From assembly GCA_913062815.1 (NCBI GenBank), contig CAJXWZ010000007.1:62001-126000 (forward strand): a stretch of 64,000 nucleotides of DNA, given 5' to 3'. This DNA comes from an uncultured Colwellia sp. GTDB lineage: Bacteria > Pseudomonadota > Gammaproteobacteria > Enterobacterales > Alteromonadaceae. The notes under the pieces were generated by a model. It searched no databases, had not been told where the DNA came from, and worked only from the letters and a program-made list of their open reading frames with translations. Positions 38,703 through 49,031 of the stretch are shown one piece after another (the first letter of the stretch is position 1; each line of letters opens with the position of its first letter). Both the position numbers and the translations under genes were made by a program.

Positions 38703-41492
38703 ATGCATAAAATAAGCCTCAAAGATTGGGTAGTACTATTAACTATTGTGCCAACTGCTTTAATTGGTTTTGGCCTTGCTGGCTATTTTTCATATAACCG
38801 CAGTGTTGAACTAAATGAATTCTTAACGCTTAGAGCTCATAGTATTATAGAGCCCCTAGCTATCACCAGTAAGACCGCGCTTATTGAGAACGACCGTGAA
38901 GGACTACGTACTATTGTCAGTGCTGCCCATCGCAGTCAATCAAGCTTAATCAAAAGCATCGCAATTTTCACCTTAGATAATCAAATTTTTGTTACCAGCG
39001 CTTACCATGGCAATACCAACTTAATGCGGTTAAAGGCTGGTGATAAAACACCAACGTATACCAAGGGTCAGTATTCAGACGATTTTATTATTTTTAGAAC
39101 GCCCATTTTAGAAGAACGAATGGAGAACAAAAATGAGCCTGAAATTTTAGGTTATATTGCCATTCATGTCGACAGAAGCCAGGTTGTCTTTAAGCAGCAA
39201 AGTCACTATATCATCGCATTTACCATGGCTTTTCTCTCCGTTCTTTTAAGTGGTATTTTTGCTTTGAAATTGATCAAAAATGTGGCAAAACCAGTTAATT
39301 CTATGATACATGCCATTGACCGTATCCGCGAAGGAAAGCTAGAAAGCCGTGTTACCGGACAACTTGTTGGCGAGCTTAATTTTTTGAAAACGGGGATTAA
39401 TGCCATGGCTCAATCGCTTGGCAATTACCAAAATGAAATGCAAGGTAGCATTGATCAAGCCACCATAGACTTACGTGAAAGTTTAGAGCAGTACGAAGTC
39501 CAAAATGTTGAATTGAGCATATCTAAGAAGAAAGCCCAAGAAGCAAATAAAATAAAGTCTGAATTTTTAGCCAATATGAGCCATGAATTACGTACGCCTT
39601 TAAATGGTGTAATTGGCTTTACCAGACAAGTATTGAAAACACCGTTAAGCGACTCACAAAGAGATTATTTACAAACGATAGATAGATCTGCCAACAACTT
39701 ACTCACTATCATTAACGATATTCTCGACTTCTCTAAACTTGATGCCGGTAAAATGGTAATTGAAACTATTCCTTTTTCACTAAGAGAATCTATAGAAGAA
39801 AGTTTAACCCTACTTGCTCCTAGCGCACATAAAAAAGAACTAGAATTATCGGTCAAAATAGATAATTCAATACCTGATTCATTGTTAGGTGATGCCATGC
39901 GCATTAAGCAAATCATGAGCAATCTAGTGAGTAATGCCATTAAGTTTACTCAATATGGTTCAGTTGTCATTGATGTCACCTTTAAGGTAATAAATGCTAA
40001 ACGAGCCGCGGTGAAAATAACCGTTAATGATACGGGTATAGGTATGAATAGCGATCAACAACAAGCTATTTTTAAGGCTTTTGCTCAAGCAGATCAAACA
40101 ATTACTCGGCTACATGGTGGTACAGGTTTAGGCTTGGTTATTTGCCAACGACTCGCCTATGAAATGAAAGGTGATGTAGGCTTTAGCTCCAAAGAAAATA
40201 ATGGCTCAACGTTCTGGTTTAATTTTGAGTGTGGGGTGAATACTGTATCCTTAGCGGGAGGACTTGATCACCAACGCCTAGAAAACAAGTCAATTTTATA
40301 TTATGAGCCACACCCTCATACGAGAGCGTCTACCTGCGACACATTGATAGATTGGCAAATGCAAGTCACGCAAGTAGAGAGTATAAAGCAGTTAAATGAA
40401 ATACTTGCACATGAAAAAGCTAAAACGGGTAGCAGTTTTGATTATGCCTTAATAGGTCATGATAGAACAGCTACAGCACTGAGTGATCTGAAGAAAATAA
40501 TTGCCTTGGTAAAACCTCAAATCTCTAATATTCACTTAGCAATAAACAGTAATTCACCAAGCTTACAAGACGCTTTGCTTGCCAGTGGCGCACTAAGTTG
40601 TTTAAGCAAACCTATGACTATAAATAAACTTTATAGTGCGTTACTTGCTGAGCCAGAGAGTTTAGCTATTCCAAGTAAACAAATACTGCCAATTAAGGTA
40701 TTAGCCGTTGATGATAATGAAGCTAATTTAAAATTAATCAATGCTTTACTGCTTGAACAAGTGCATGAAGTTGTATTAGCAGATAACGGTATGAAAGCAT
40801 TTGAGCTATGCAAGACTGAAAGTTACGCATTAATATTTATGGATATTCAAATGCCAATAATGGATGGCATAAGCACACTCAAAATGATAAGAGATAACTC
40901 TATCAATAAAAAAACGCCTATCATTGCCGTTACAGCACATGCATTAAGTGGAGAAAAAGAGAAAATGCAAAAGCAGGGTTTCAATGCTTATATGACAAAA
41001 CCTATTGACGAAACAATGCTTAGCCATATTATTTATGAATACTGTGATGTGAATTACTTTATAAATAATACGGCTGAAAATACCCCATTACCAACATTTT
41101 CTCAAACTATGCCTTCGAAAATTGAAGGAGTAACTAAAGTGATTGACTGGTCATTAGCATTAGAAAGAACAGGTGGTAAAGAAGAATTAGCCAAAGAAAT
41201 GTTAGCCGGTTTAATAAAAGGGTTAGTGGGTAACCAAAAAGGTATTAGCCAAGCCTTAGTGAATCAAAATAGAACAGAGTTAAAGAGCTTAATACATAAA
41301 CTTAATGGTGCATGTTGTTATACCGGCGTACCTAGTTTGTCTAGAGTTTGTCTAGAGCTTGAAACGCAATTAAAGAAAGAGGTTCCTTTAGATAGTTTAG
41401 AACCTGAGTTCTTAGAGTTTTTTGAACAAATAGCATTAGTTTCTGCGCAAGCGCCTAAACTACTTGCTCAATTAAATGAGGAAGTGTCTTAA
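38703..41492 (+). CDS. barA: Hybrid sensor histidine kinase BarA
   Basis: BarA is the membrane sensor kinase that phosphorylates the response regulator UvrY/SirA/GacA to control Csr small RNAs. The 929 residues show a membrane segment at about 10-30, a periplasmic sensor, a second membrane segment at about 168-190 and a HAMP domain. The kinase core has H294 in ANMSHELRTPLNGV, followed by an ATPase domain, a degenerate receiver at about 525-645 and a true receiver with D714 in FMDIQMPIMDG. The C-terminal Hpt domain has H865 in LIHKLNGACCYTG. The cognate regulator gene is not in the window. Confidence 0.95.
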   Translation: MHKISLKDWVVLLTIVPTALIGFGLAGYFSYNRSVELNEFLTLRAHSIIEPLAITSKTALIENDREGLRTIVSAAHRSQSSLIKSIAIFTLDNQIFVTSAYHGNTNLMRLKAGDKTPTYTKGQYSDDFIIFRTPILEERMENKNEPEILGYIAIHVDRSQVVFKQQSHYIIAFTMAFLSVLLSGIFALKLIKNVAKPVNSMIHAIDRIREGKLESRVTGQLVGELNFLKTGINAMAQSLGNYQNEMQGSIDQATIDLRESLEQYEVQNVELSISKKKAQEANKIKSEFLANMSHELRTPLNGVIGFTRQVLKTPLSDSQRDYLQTIDRSANNLLTIINDILDFSKLDAGKMVIETIPFSLRESIEESLTLLAPSAHKKELELSVKIDNSIPDSLLGDAMRIKQIMSNLVSNAIKFTQYGSVVIDVTFKVINAKRAAVKITVNDTGIGMNSDQQQAIFKAFAQADQTITRLHGGTGLGLVICQRLAYEMKGDVGFSSKENNGSTFWFNFECGVNTVSLAGGLDHQRLENKSILYYEPHPHTRASTCDTLIDWQMQVTQVESIKQLNEILAHEKAKTGSSFDYALIGHDRTATALSDLKKIIALVKPQISNIHLAINSNSPSLQDALLASGALSCLSKPMTINKLYSALLAEPESLAIPSKQILPIKVLAVDDNEANLKLINALLLEQVHEVVLADNGMKAFELCKTESYALIFMDIQMPIMDGISTLKMIRDNSINKKTPIIAVTAHALSGEKEKMQKQGFNAYMTKPIDETMLSHIIYEYCDVNYFINNTAENTPLPTFSQTMPSKIEGVTKVIDWSLALERTGGKEELAKEMLAGLIKGLVGNQKGISQALVNQNRTELKSLIHKLNGACCYTGVPSLSRVCLELETQLKKEVPLDSLEPEFLEFFEQIALVSAQAPKLLAQLNEEVS

Positions 41493-41500
41493 TTAGAATA

Positions 41501-41749
41501 TTAATCTCGAATATTGACGCTTGGTGAAGTATTTATTTCACCGTCTTCTGTAATAGCCGCCACCCCAGAACTACAAGTTAAAATGGCTAAGCTTCTCCCT
41601 TGTTCATTACGTACAAATGATAATTCATAACCAAATTTACCCAAACTACTCGCAGAAAACTTCTGTGCCAATGATAATTTATTCCACCAAATAGATTGCT
41701 CAGGCGCTCGCTGGCGTCTTTCAAGCATTGGTTTTTCTTGTGCCTGCAT
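41501..41749 (-). CDS. Small conserved-looking protein of unknown function
   Basis: I do not recognise this 82-residue soluble protein. It begins MQAQEKPMLERRQRAPEQ, continues with a basic Trp-containing stretch, then a compact region (FGYELSFVRNEQGRSLAILT, SSGVAAITEDGEIN) that looks like a small beta-rich fold. The start was placed at the second ATG (41747-41749) because AAGGA lies six bases upstream of it. The ATG two codons earlier is part of that site. It converges on barA, nine bases away. A competing frame at 41587-41784 is a shadow. Confidence 0.72.
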   Translation of the reverse strand: MQAQEKPMLERRQRAPEQSIWWNKLSLAQKFSASSLGKFGYELSFVRNEQGRSLAILTCSSGVAAITEDGEINTSPSVNIRD

Positions 41750-41896
41750 GACCATTCCTTATTAATACAACCTATAGCCATCATACTAAACGACTACAAT
41801 TAAAGATTAAACACACGATTACTCTGATCTTAGTGTAGTACAAAAAACCACCAAAAAAAACTTTAGTATCTTTTTTAATAATGAACTTTTCTAACT

Positions 41897-42289
41897 CTAT
41901 GAAAGGGTGACAAAAGCAGTTGCATAGTGTTTTTCATCAGCCAAAGAAATATGCCAATGACTGGCTTTCAACGTATGGGCGATTTCCAAAGCTCTGGATG
42001 ATAGTTCAAGTATAGGTTGCCCACTTGCTAATGACTTAATTTCAATGTGCTGAAATGATACACCAGCGGCGATGCCGGTTCCCAATGCTTTAGCAGTGGC
42101 TTCTTTACCCGCCCAACGTTTGGCAAGATAGCGAGCACCTGTTGTAGCTGAAGACGAATTAATTGTACAAAGGTGTTGGTATTCACTCGGAGTCAATATT
42201 CTTTTTGCGAGTCTTTCACGCGTCGTATCACTCATGGCAACGATACGGTTTATCTCAATTATATCAGTACCAATACCAACTACAGGCAT
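41897..42289 (-). CDS. acpS: Holo-[acyl-carrier-protein] synthase AcpS
   Basis: AcpS transfers the 4'-phosphopantetheine arm of CoA to acyl carrier protein. The 130-residue protein begins MPVVGIGTDIIEINRI with the metal-binding aspartate. It has the WAGKEATAKALGTGI motif with the catalytic glutamate and ends with WHISLADEKHYATAFV. The start was set at the ATG at 42287-42289, which has AAGGA six bases upstream. The ATG two codons earlier sits in the binding site. It follows pdxJ at the end of the lepB-rnc-era-recO-pdxJ-acpS chain. Confidence 0.95.
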   Translation of the reverse strand: MPVVGIGTDIIEINRIVAMSDTTRERLAKRILTPSEYQHLCTINSSSATTGARYLAKRWAGKEATAKALGTGIAAGVSFQHIEIKSLASGQPILELSSRALEIAHTLKASHWHISLADEKHYATAFVTLS

Positions 42290-42357
42290 GCTCATTCCTT
42301 TAGCTACTTTGTTATAGTAAACATTATCATTAACTAATGATTAGATATTAACATATT

Positions 42358-42378
42358 AGCTTCTAGCTTCTAGCTTCT
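42358..42378. repeat. Three tandem AGCTTCT heptamers at the pdxJ 3' end
   Basis: AGCTTCT occurs three times head to tail at 42358-42364, 42365-42371 and 42372-42378, overlapping the last codons and stop of pdxJ. Loss of one unit would leave the encoded C-terminus (LEARS-stop) unchanged. Confidence 0.85.
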
Positions 42379-43094
42379 AGCATCAACGCTTTCATATCTC
42401 TAACGGCTTTATCAAGGCCATCAATTACGGCCCTAGCGATAATAGCATGGCCAATATTTAACTCTATTATTTCTTCAATTGCCGCAATAGGTTTTACATT
42501 AAAGTAATTTAATCCATGTCCAGCATTAACTTTTAAGCCGATACCATGCGCGTATTTTATACCTTCAATTAAACGAGCCAATTCTTTTTGTTGAGCTGAT
42601 TCATCTTTTGCATCAGCATAATGACCCGTATGAATTTCAATATAGGGTGCACCACTTGCCAAAGCGGCATCAATTTGAGCTTTATCGGCGTCAATAAATA
42701 GGCTAACTTGCGTGCCAACTACGGCTAATTTTTCAACAGCTTTTGATACCTTAGCAAGCTGAGAGACCACATCTAGCCCTCCTTCAGTGGTAAGCTCTTC
42801 TCTTTTTTCAGGCACTAAACAACAAAAAGCAGGCTTTACATCACAAGCAATTGCAACCATTTCATCAGTAACAGCCATTTCAAAATTCATCCGCGTATGC
42901 AATGTTTGTTTTAACACATGAATATCACGGTCTTGAATATGTCGTCTGTCTTCTCTCAAATGTACGGTAATACCATCTGCTCCCGCATGTTCCGCCACAC
43001 TTGCAGCATAGACAGGATCGGGATAATTTGTGCCCCTAGCTTGGCGTAAGGTAGCAATGTGATCTACATTCACACCTAAAAGTAATTCACTCAT
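42363..43094 (-). CDS. pdxJ: Pyridoxine 5'-phosphate synthase PdxJ
   Basis: PdxJ condenses 1-deoxyxylulose 5-phosphate with 3-amino-2-oxopropyl phosphate to make pyridoxine phosphate. The 243 residues include the N-terminal [22 protein letters not shown], the catalytic-site segment [13 protein letters not shown], and the phosphate-binding [12 protein letters not shown]. The gene overlaps the recO stop by 8 bp and precedes acpS, as in E. coli. Its substrate 1-deoxyxylulose phosphate comes from Dxs, encoded at the right end of the window. Confidence 0.97.
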   Translation of the reverse strand: MSELLLGVNVDHIATLRQARGTNYPDPVYAASVAEHAGADGITVHLREDRRHIQDRDIHVLKQTLHTRMNFEMAVTDEMVAIACDVKPAFCCLVPEKREELTTEGGLDVVSQLAKVSKAVEKLAVVGTQVSLFIDADKAQIDAALASGAPYIEIHTGHYADAKDESAQQKELARLIEGIKYAHGIGLKVNAGHGLNYFNVKPIAAIEEIIELNIGHAIIARAVIDGLDKAVRDMKALMLEARS

Positions 43095-43833
43095 GTTTTT
43101 CTCTCTTATTTTTGGTAAACAAATTCCGACTGTTTAAAGGTTTTCCATCCAGCAAGTGGTCGATAACATCGCGCATTAGCAATTTAAACGTATGCTCTAC
43201 TACTTTGCTAGTAAGTGGCGTCTCATGATGAACATACGCTGCAATTGATTGTAAGTGTTCAGTATAAAACCACTTTGTAGTGATATTCTTAACACTGTAT
43301 GTATACGCTGGCATAAAACCATGCTCGGCTAGATGATAGAAGCCAACAACGTTTTCATTATTTTGCTCGAACACAGGGCCAAAATCAAAAGATACGCCTA
43401 ATTCAGCCAGTAAGCATAGCTCAAACTTTCTTAACTGAGGAGCAATGGGCAAGCCATCAGCGAGTGCTGAAAGTGTTAATTGGTACTGGCTAAATAAAGC
43501 TTCACATCTTATATCGTCGTTCAACAAACGTACCAGCAACTCATTGACGTAAAAGCCGCTATATAAGCTGTATTTCCTTAAAGAAAGCGAGTTACCTGCT
43601 GATTCAATTTGGGTAATTCGTTTTAAATCTGCATCGCTCCCCTTAATGGTTATTTTCAATGGGAGAAAGGGTTGGATCATGCCTTTTTTGATAGAACGCT
43701 TGGATTGACCAACAAAGACAAGTGCAGACATTTTACCTTCATGCTCAGTTAATAACTCGACTAACTGTTGATTCTCTTGAAAAGGCCTCGCATGTAATAC
43801 AAAGGCCTGTAGCTCTATCTGTTTATTTGACAT
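43087..43833 (-). CDS. recO: DNA repair protein RecO
   Basis: RecO anneals single-stranded DNA and, with RecR, loads RecA on SSB-coated gaps. The 248-residue sequence has the N-terminal OB-fold ([38 protein letters not shown]) and the helical C-terminal region with [15 protein letters not shown]. Clear zinc-binding cysteines are absent, as in many gammaproteobacterial RecO proteins. It lies 50 bp downstream of era in the usual rnc-era-recO-pdxJ order. Confidence 0.95.
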   Translation of the reverse strand: MSNKQIELQAFVLHARPFQENQQLVELLTEHEGKMSALVFVGQSKRSIKKGMIQPFLPLKITIKGSDADLKRITQIESAGNSLSLRKYSLYSGFYVNELLVRLLNDDIRCEALFSQYQLTLSALADGLPIAPQLRKFELCLLAELGVSFDFGPVFEQNNENVVGFYHLAEHGFMPAYTYSVKNITTKWFYTEHLQSIAAYVHHETPLTSKVVEHTFKLLMRDVIDHLLDGKPLNSRNLFTKNKREKHE

Positions 43834-43883
43834 TCTTGTTGTGAACTATACTTCCCATGATTGTATCAATTAAACTCCGATGA

Positions 43884-44795
43884 TTAGCTAGAGTAATCAT
43901 CGCCATACCCTAAACTTCGTAAAGCTCGTTCATCATCAGCCCAACCAGATTTCACTTTCACCCAAGTTTCTAAAAACACTTTACTATCAAATAAACTTTC
44001 CATATCACGTCTTGCCTCTTGACCTATGGTTTTTAAACGTTCGCCTTTATTGCCAATAACCATACGCTTTTGACTGTCACGTTCAACAAGTATTAAGGCG
44101 TTTATATGTATAATGCCTTTCTCATCCATTTTAAATTGTTCAATTTCTACTGTAGTTGAGTATGGCAGTTCATCACCGGTGAATCGAATAAGTTTTTCCC
44201 TAATAATCTCAGATGCCATGAATCGACTTGAGCGGTCGGTGATATGATCTTCTGGGAACCAAAAGTCACTTACAGGCAAACTTTCTAAGCAAAGCTTACT
44301 AATAGTATCAACACCGTGACCTTTACTAGCTGAGCTTGGCACGATATCACTAAAATCATGCATAGCGCCAAGCTTTTGTAAATGAGGCAGCAATTCATCT
44401 TTATTGACAATATTGTCAATTTTGTTAACGACCAAAATACAAGGCGAACCACTTTTTTTAATTTTATTCAGTACTAATTCATCATCTGACGTCCAATGAG
44501 TACCTTCAACTAAGAAAACAATCAACTCTACTTCTGCAATAGAGCTAGTGGCAGCACGGTTCATCAAACGATTAATTGCGCGCTTTTCTTCTGAGTGCAA
44601 ACCAGGTGTATCTACCAGAATAGCTTGTCTATTTTCTTGAGTAAGAATGCCTAAAATTCGATGACGTGTGGTTTGTGGCTTGCGAGAAGTGATGCTAATC
44701 TTCTGTCCAAGCAAAGCATTTAACAATGTCGATTTACCAACATTAGGCCGGCCAACAATGGCGATTAACCCTGCATGAGTAGTTTCTTGATTCAT
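43884..44795 (-). CDS. era: GTPase Era
   Basis: Era is an essential GTPase that binds the 3' end of 16S rRNA and helps 30S maturation. The G1 loop GRPNVGKS is at 15-22, G3 DTPG at 62-65 and G4 NKID near residue 125. The KH RNA-binding domain ([41 protein letters not shown]) occupies the C-terminal third. The 303 residues match the family. It lies 47 bp after rnc. Confidence 0.98.
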   Translation of the reverse strand: MNQETTHAGLIAIVGRPNVGKSTLLNALLGQKISITSRKPQTTRHRILGILTQENRQAILVDTPGLHSEEKRAINRLMNRAATSSIAEVELIVFLVEGTHWTSDDELVLNKIKKSGSPCILVVNKIDNIVNKDELLPHLQKLGAMHDFSDIVPSSASKGHGVDTISKLCLESLPVSDFWFPEDHITDRSSRFMASEIIREKLIRFTGDELPYSTTVEIEQFKMDEKGIIHINALILVERDSQKRMVIGNKGERLKTIGQEARRDMESLFDSKVFLETWVKVKSGWADDERALRSLGYGDDYSS

Positions 44796-44842
44796 GGCTA
44801 TTTTACCCTTTTACTTTGCTGCTTAAATTGTACTTTAATGAA

Positions 44843-45598
44843 TTATTTTGGTGCTGACGTTTTTGTATTGACTTGATTTATTTTAGCATTCTTCGTGGAG
44901 TCAGTATGTTCAAGTAATAACAACACTTGTTGCGCTGCTGCCTGTTCAGCCTTGCGTCTACTGGTGCCTTTGGCAATGACATCGGTATCGATGACTGACG
45001 TAACACAGCGAACCGTAAACTGTTGATTATGTGATTGCCCGCTAGTGTCTATAACATCATACACGGGTAAGGATATTTTTCGACCTTGTAAGTATTCTTG
45101 TAGACGTGTTTTCGGATCTTTTTGCTCGTTTCCTGGCTTAATAGCACTCAAACGTTCGGCAAACCAATTTAAAATCAACTGCTTGCAACGACTAATATTT
45201 GAGTCTAAATACACTGCACCAATAATCGCTTCAATGGCATCTTCTAAAATAGACTCTCGTCTATGGCCGCCACTTTTTAGTTCGCCTGGCCCCAAGATTA
45301 AATGCTCACCTAAATTAAAATCTCTGCCAATTTCAGCTAACGTCACTCCTCTTACTAGGCTTGAACGCATGCGTGTTAAATCGCCTTCATCATGTTTGGG
45401 AAATTTTTCAAATAATGCTTCAGCAATAACAAACCCTAAAATGGAATCACCTAAAAACTCTAACCTCTCATTATGAAGCCCTTTAGCACTGCGATGCGTA
45501 AGCGCTTGAATAAGTAACTCCGGTTGAGTAAAACTATAACCAATATTTTTTGATAAACGTGTGATGGCTATAGTCTTAGCATGGTTTTTAGCCTTCAT
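44843..45598 (-). CDS. rnc: Ribonuclease III
   Basis: RNase III cleaves double-stranded RNA, including rRNA precursors. The signature [21 protein letters not shown] is at about residues 43-63, with E47 and D51. The second acidic motif [16 protein letters not shown] follows, and a double-stranded RNA-binding domain ([14 protein letters not shown]...[13 protein letters not shown]) closes the core. With 251 residues it is about 25 longer than the E. coli enzyme, through a short basic N-terminal extension and a C-terminal tail ([20 protein letters not shown]). Its start overlaps the lepB stop by one base. Confidence 0.97.
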   Translation of the reverse strand: MKAKNHAKTIAITRLSKNIGYSFTQPELLIQALTHRSAKGLHNERLEFLGDSILGFVIAEALFEKFPKHDEGDLTRMRSSLVRGVTLAEIGRDFNLGEHLILGPGELKSGGHRRESILEDAIEAIIGAVYLDSNISRCKQLILNWFAERLSAIKPGNEQKDPKTRLQEYLQGRKISLPVYDVIDTSGQSHNQQFTVRCVTSVIDTDVIAKGTSRRKAEQAAAQQVLLLLEHTDSTKNAKINQVNTKTSAPK

Positions 45599-46530
45599 TA
45601 GATTATGGCACCAATACGTTCGAAACGTACATTAGTTGGTATCCACTGAGGTAAAAAGGAGTCATCGCTACGGTCAAAGTCAAAACTCATCCAAATGGCT
45701 ACCGCTTGACCGACTAGGTTCTCTTCTGGAACAAAGCCCCAAAAACGTCCATCGAGTGAATTATCTCGGTTATCGCCCATCACAAAATAATGGCCTGCAG
45801 GTACCAAAAATTCATCTTGAGCTGTACCCGCTTGTTGAAAATAATGCCCCGTTCTTGGTAGGGTATTTTGATCATTTAGCAGATTGTGCGTTTTGTTGAA
45901 CATGCTAGCTTCAAATTGATTCATTCCTTGTTCTGCATCTGGTCCTTGATACTTATTGGTAAAAGTATTAGCAACTTGCACGTATTCAGGACATTTGACA
46001 TCAGATTCTTTACAGCTTTGTTTTATATATATCGACTTATTTCGATAAATAATGCGATCGCCAGGTAAACCAATTACGCGTTTTATATAGTCAATTCGGG
46101 GGTCTCTTGGATATTTAAAGACCACGACATCGCCCCGTTCAGGTAAACCGATATCAATAAATTTGTTACGTACTACCGGATCTTTTAAGCCATAGTTAAA
46201 CTTGTTAACTAAAATAAAATCTCCATCTAGTAATGTTGGCATCATCGAGCCCGAAGGAATCTGAAATGGCTCATAAATGAAAGATCGTAAAATCAACACA
46301 AAAGCGATGACAGGGAATATTTGCACTGACGTGTCAACTAATGGGGAAGGCTCCATTAGAGTTGCTATCGTTTCCTTCGGTAAATCAACCGCACTTTGTG
46401 CTTTAGCAACGGCTTGTGCCTCAACAGCTTTTAATTTTCTCTGTGGAGCTAAATAAAATTTGTCAGCAAACCAGACCAAGCCAGTTATTACCGTGATAAT
46501 AACCAAAATAATTGAAAAATAAACGGCCAT
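45598..46530 (-). CDS. lepB: Signal peptidase I LepB
   Basis: LepB removes signal peptides from exported proteins at the outer face of the inner membrane. The 310-residue protein has two N-terminal membrane segments (about 2-22 and 70-85). The catalytic serine is S95 in [14 protein letters not shown], and the catalytic lysine is K150 in [28 protein letters not shown] near the C-terminus completes the family signature. It lies between lepA and rnc. The 117-bp gap to lepA holds a small palindromic structure. Confidence 0.97.
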   Translation of the reverse strand: MAVYFSIILVIITVITGLVWFADKFYLAPQRKLKAVEAQAVAKAQSAVDLPKETIATLMEPSPLVDTSVQIFPVIAFVLILRSFIYEPFQIPSGSMMPTLLDGDFILVNKFNYGLKDPVVRNKFIDIGLPERGDVVVFKYPRDPRIDYIKRVIGLPGDRIIYRNKSIYIKQSCKESDVKCPEYVQVANTFTNKYQGPDAEQGMNQFEASMFNKTHNLLNDQNTLPRTGHYFQQAGTAQDEFLVPAGHYFVMGDNRDNSLDGRFWGFVPEENLVGQAVAIWMSFDFDRSDDSFLPQWIPTNVRFERIGAII

Positions 46531-46564
46531 ATTGTTCCTTTAAAATTGTCGGTGGGGCACGCCC

Positions 46565-46622
46565 AATAAGTGGTATCCGTAGGACAATGCATGTTTTGCA
46601 TTGTCTAATAAATGACATCCGT
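46565..46622. repeat. Palindrome flanked by imperfect direct repeats, lepA-lepB gap
   Basis: A perfect 9-bp inverted repeat GACAATGCA / TGCATTGTC (46583-46591, 46597-46605) is flanked by AATAAGTGGTATCCGT (46565-46580) and AATAAATGACATCCGT (46607-46622), which match at 13 of 16 bases. There is no T run, so it is not a classic terminator. It may be a small hairpin element or an RNA processing site. Confidence 0.6.
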
Positions 46623-46647
46623 GTAACAAAAAGCTAAGACCTACAGG

Positions 46648-48438
46648 TTACTTATCTAATTTGAGTACAGCTAAAAACGCTTCTTGAGGTACTTCCACAT
46701 TTCCCACTTGCTTCATGCGTTTTTTACCTTCTTTTTGTTTCTGTAGTAATTTCTTCTTACGGCTTATATCACCCCCGTAACACTTTGCCGTTACATTCTT
46801 CCGTAATTGCTTCACTGTAGTTCGAGCAATCACGTTATTACCAATAGCAGCTTGAATAGCAATATCAAACATTTGACGATGGATAAGCTCTTTTAATTTA
46901 TCAACAAGCAAACGGCCACGAGAAACTGAGTTACCTCTATGGGTGATCATAGCCAATGCATCAACTCTATCACCATTAATCATGACATCGACACGTACCA
47001 TATCCGCGGTTTCAAAGCGGATAAAATGATAGTCTAGTGATGCATAACCTCGACTCGTTGATTTTAGCTTATCAAAAAAGTCCATAACCACTTCAGCCAT
47101 GGGCAATTCATAAGTTACGGCAACCTGGTTACCATGGTAAATAAGATCTTTTTGCACACCACGCTTTTCAATACATAGTGTAATAACACTTCCTAGGTAC
47201 TCTTGTGGTACTAAAATATTCGCTTGCACAATTGGTTCACGAATTTCATCAATGTTATTCAACGCAGGTAAATCAGCTGGATTATCAATGGATAACAACT
47301 CGCCATTAGTACAAGCAATTTCATAGTTAACCGTTGGTGCCGTGGTAATTAGGTCTAAATCATATTCACGAGCCAAGCGCTCTTGAATAATTTCCATATG
47401 CAACATGCCAAGGAAACCGATACGAAAGCCAAATCCTAATGCTGATGAATTCTCAGGTTCAAAAAACAAGGAAGCATCATTAAGACTTAACTTGTTAAGT
47501 GCATCACGGAAATTTTCATAATCATCAGAGCTTATAGGAAAAATTCCCGCATAAACTTGCGGTTGCGCTTTTTTAAAGCCGGGCAAAGGTGCATCAGTTT
47601 CTTTTTTGCTAATCGTTATCGTGTCGCCAACGGGTGCACCATGAATTTCTTTAATGCCTGCGATAATAAAGCCAACTTCACCTGCTCGCAAAATATCGGT
47701 TTCTGTTTGCTTAGGAGTAAAAACACCTACTTTGTCTATCTGGTGAACTTGTCCTGTCGACATAACTAACATCTTATCGCCGCGCTTTACCTCACCGTTA
47801 ATAAGCCGAACTAACGAGACAACGCCTTGATAATTATCAAACCATGAATCTACAATTAAAGCTTGTAATGGCTCATCATAGTCACCTATAGGAGCAGGAA
47901 TATTGGCAACTATCGTTTCTAAAACATCTTCAATGCCCAGGCCTGTTTTAGCTGAGCAAGTGACAGCGTCAGTAGCATCAATACCAATTATATGCTCAAT
48001 TTCTTCACAAACTCTTTCAGGATCTGCTTGGGGCAAATCTATCTTATTTAAAATAGGTAAAACTTCTAAATCCATTTCAATAGCGGTATAACAATTCGCG
48101 ACTGTTTGAGCTTCTACCCCTTGCCCTGCATCGACGACTAATAAGGCCCCTTCACAGGAAGCGAGTGAACGAGAAACCTCATAAGAAAAATCGACATGGC
48201 CCGGCGTATCAATAAAGTTGAGCTGGTAGGTTTCACCGTTCTTAGCTGTATAATCTAAAGAAACACTTTGTGATTTAATGGTAATACCACGTTCACGCTC
48301 AATATCCATTGAATCAAGAACTTGAGCTTCCATTTCACGCTCTTGCAAGCCACCACAATGTTGAATAAGGCGATCCGACAAGGTTGATTTACCATGGTCT
48401 ATGTGGGCAATTATTGAGAAGTTACGTATGTTTTTCAT
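46648..48438 (-). CDS. lepA: Elongation factor 4 (LepA)
   Basis: LepA is a ribosome-binding translational GTPase affecting initiation and back-translocation. The 596 residues begin [23 protein letters not shown] with the G1 motif, followed by [18 protein letters not shown] and NKIDLP. The C-terminal LepA-specific domain ends [26 protein letters not shown], with the basic tail typical of the family. lepA-lepB order is conserved. rseC ends upstream, about 130 bp away on the same strand. Confidence 0.98.
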   Translation of the reverse strand: MKNIRNFSIIAHIDHGKSTLSDRLIQHCGGLQEREMEAQVLDSMDIERERGITIKSQSVSLDYTAKNGETYQLNFIDTPGHVDFSYEVSRSLASCEGALLVVDAGQGVEAQTVANCYTAIEMDLEVLPILNKIDLPQADPERVCEEIEHIIGIDATDAVTCSAKTGLGIEDVLETIVANIPAPIGDYDEPLQALIVDSWFDNYQGVVSLVRLINGEVKRGDKMLVMSTGQVHQIDKVGVFTPKQTETDILRAGEVGFIIAGIKEIHGAPVGDTITISKKETDAPLPGFKKAQPQVYAGIFPISSDDYENFRDALNKLSLNDASLFFEPENSSALGFGFRIGFLGMLHMEIIQERLAREYDLDLITTAPTVNYEIACTNGELLSIDNPADLPALNNIDEIREPIVQANILVPQEYLGSVITLCIEKRGVQKDLIYHGNQVAVTYELPMAEVVMDFFDKLKSTSRGYASLDYHFIRFETADMVRVDVMINGDRVDALAMITHRGNSVSRGRLLVDKLKELIHRQMFDIAIQAAIGNNVIARTTVKQLRKNVTAKCYGGDISRKKKLLQKQKEGKKRMKQVGNVEVPQEAFLAVLKLDK

Positions 48439-48566
48439 AAATGGAAGTTCAGATAAAAAGTTATAAATACAAGAATGGCGTGATTTTAACGAATTTAGCG
48501 AGCTGGGGCTATCTTTTGTTCAGAAATTTAAAACAAACCTTAGCTTTAGTTAGCATTTGTTGATGT

Positions 48567-49031
48567 TTATGGCTTAGCTAAAATGCGTAAAATTTTTGGC
48601 TGAAGCTTTGCTATTTTATTCGGCTGATTTTGCAGATATTTGGCTACACGATAACCTAAATAGCCTCCAGCTAGTCCTATGGCTAACGCCATAAGTTCAT
48701 GAGTTAATAACCCTTGCTGTTTTAACCATTGACCAAAAGCTGAAAAAGAAAACAACCCAAAAATTGGTAACAAATAAACCTGCCATGCACTTTGCAATAC
48801 ATCGGTTTCTGGTAAAGTCAGTACTACACAATCTCCAACAATAATGCTTTGCTGTGCAAGTGATTTTGGCTTGAGTAAAGTAAAAGAAAGCGCTTTGTGA
48901 GGAATAGCTTTGGCAACTTGTCCACTAGCACAGGCATCTACTTGCGCGCAATTACTGCAACTTGACTTTATTTGACTCACTACGGTGATATATTCATTAT
49001 CAATGGCAGTTACTGTAGCTAGCTCTTCCAT
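48567..49031 (-). CDS. rseC: SoxR-reducing / sigma-E regulatory membrane protein RseC
   Basis: RseC is an inner-membrane protein related to RsxC-pathway components. In E. coli it has a mild effect on sigma-E and on SoxR reduction. The 154-residue protein has an N-terminal domain with four cysteines in SSCSNCAQVDACASG and two membrane segments in the second half (VYLLPIFGLFSFSAFGQWL and LMALAIGLAGGYLGYRVA). Its start overlaps the rseB stop by one base, as expected for the last gene of rpoE-rseABC. Confidence 0.93.
   Translation of the reverse strand: MEELATVTAIDNEYITVVSQIKSSCSNCAQVDACASGQVAKAIPHKALSFTLLKPKSLAQQSIIVGDCVVLTLPETDVLQSAWQVYLLPIFGLFSFSAFGQWLKQQGLLTHELMALAIGLAGGYLGYRVAKYLQNQPNKIAKLQPKILRILAKP

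Noticed and set aside
41587..41784. Alternative 65-residue frame overlapping the small gene at 41501-41749
   Set aside because: It has irregular composition and no matching ribosome binding site, while the other frame has a compact protein-like sequence and a well-placed AAGGA.
42358..42378. Heptamer repeat at the pdxJ end as a phase-variation switch
   Set aside because: Loss of one unit leaves the same final residues and a stop codon, so protein output would hardly change.
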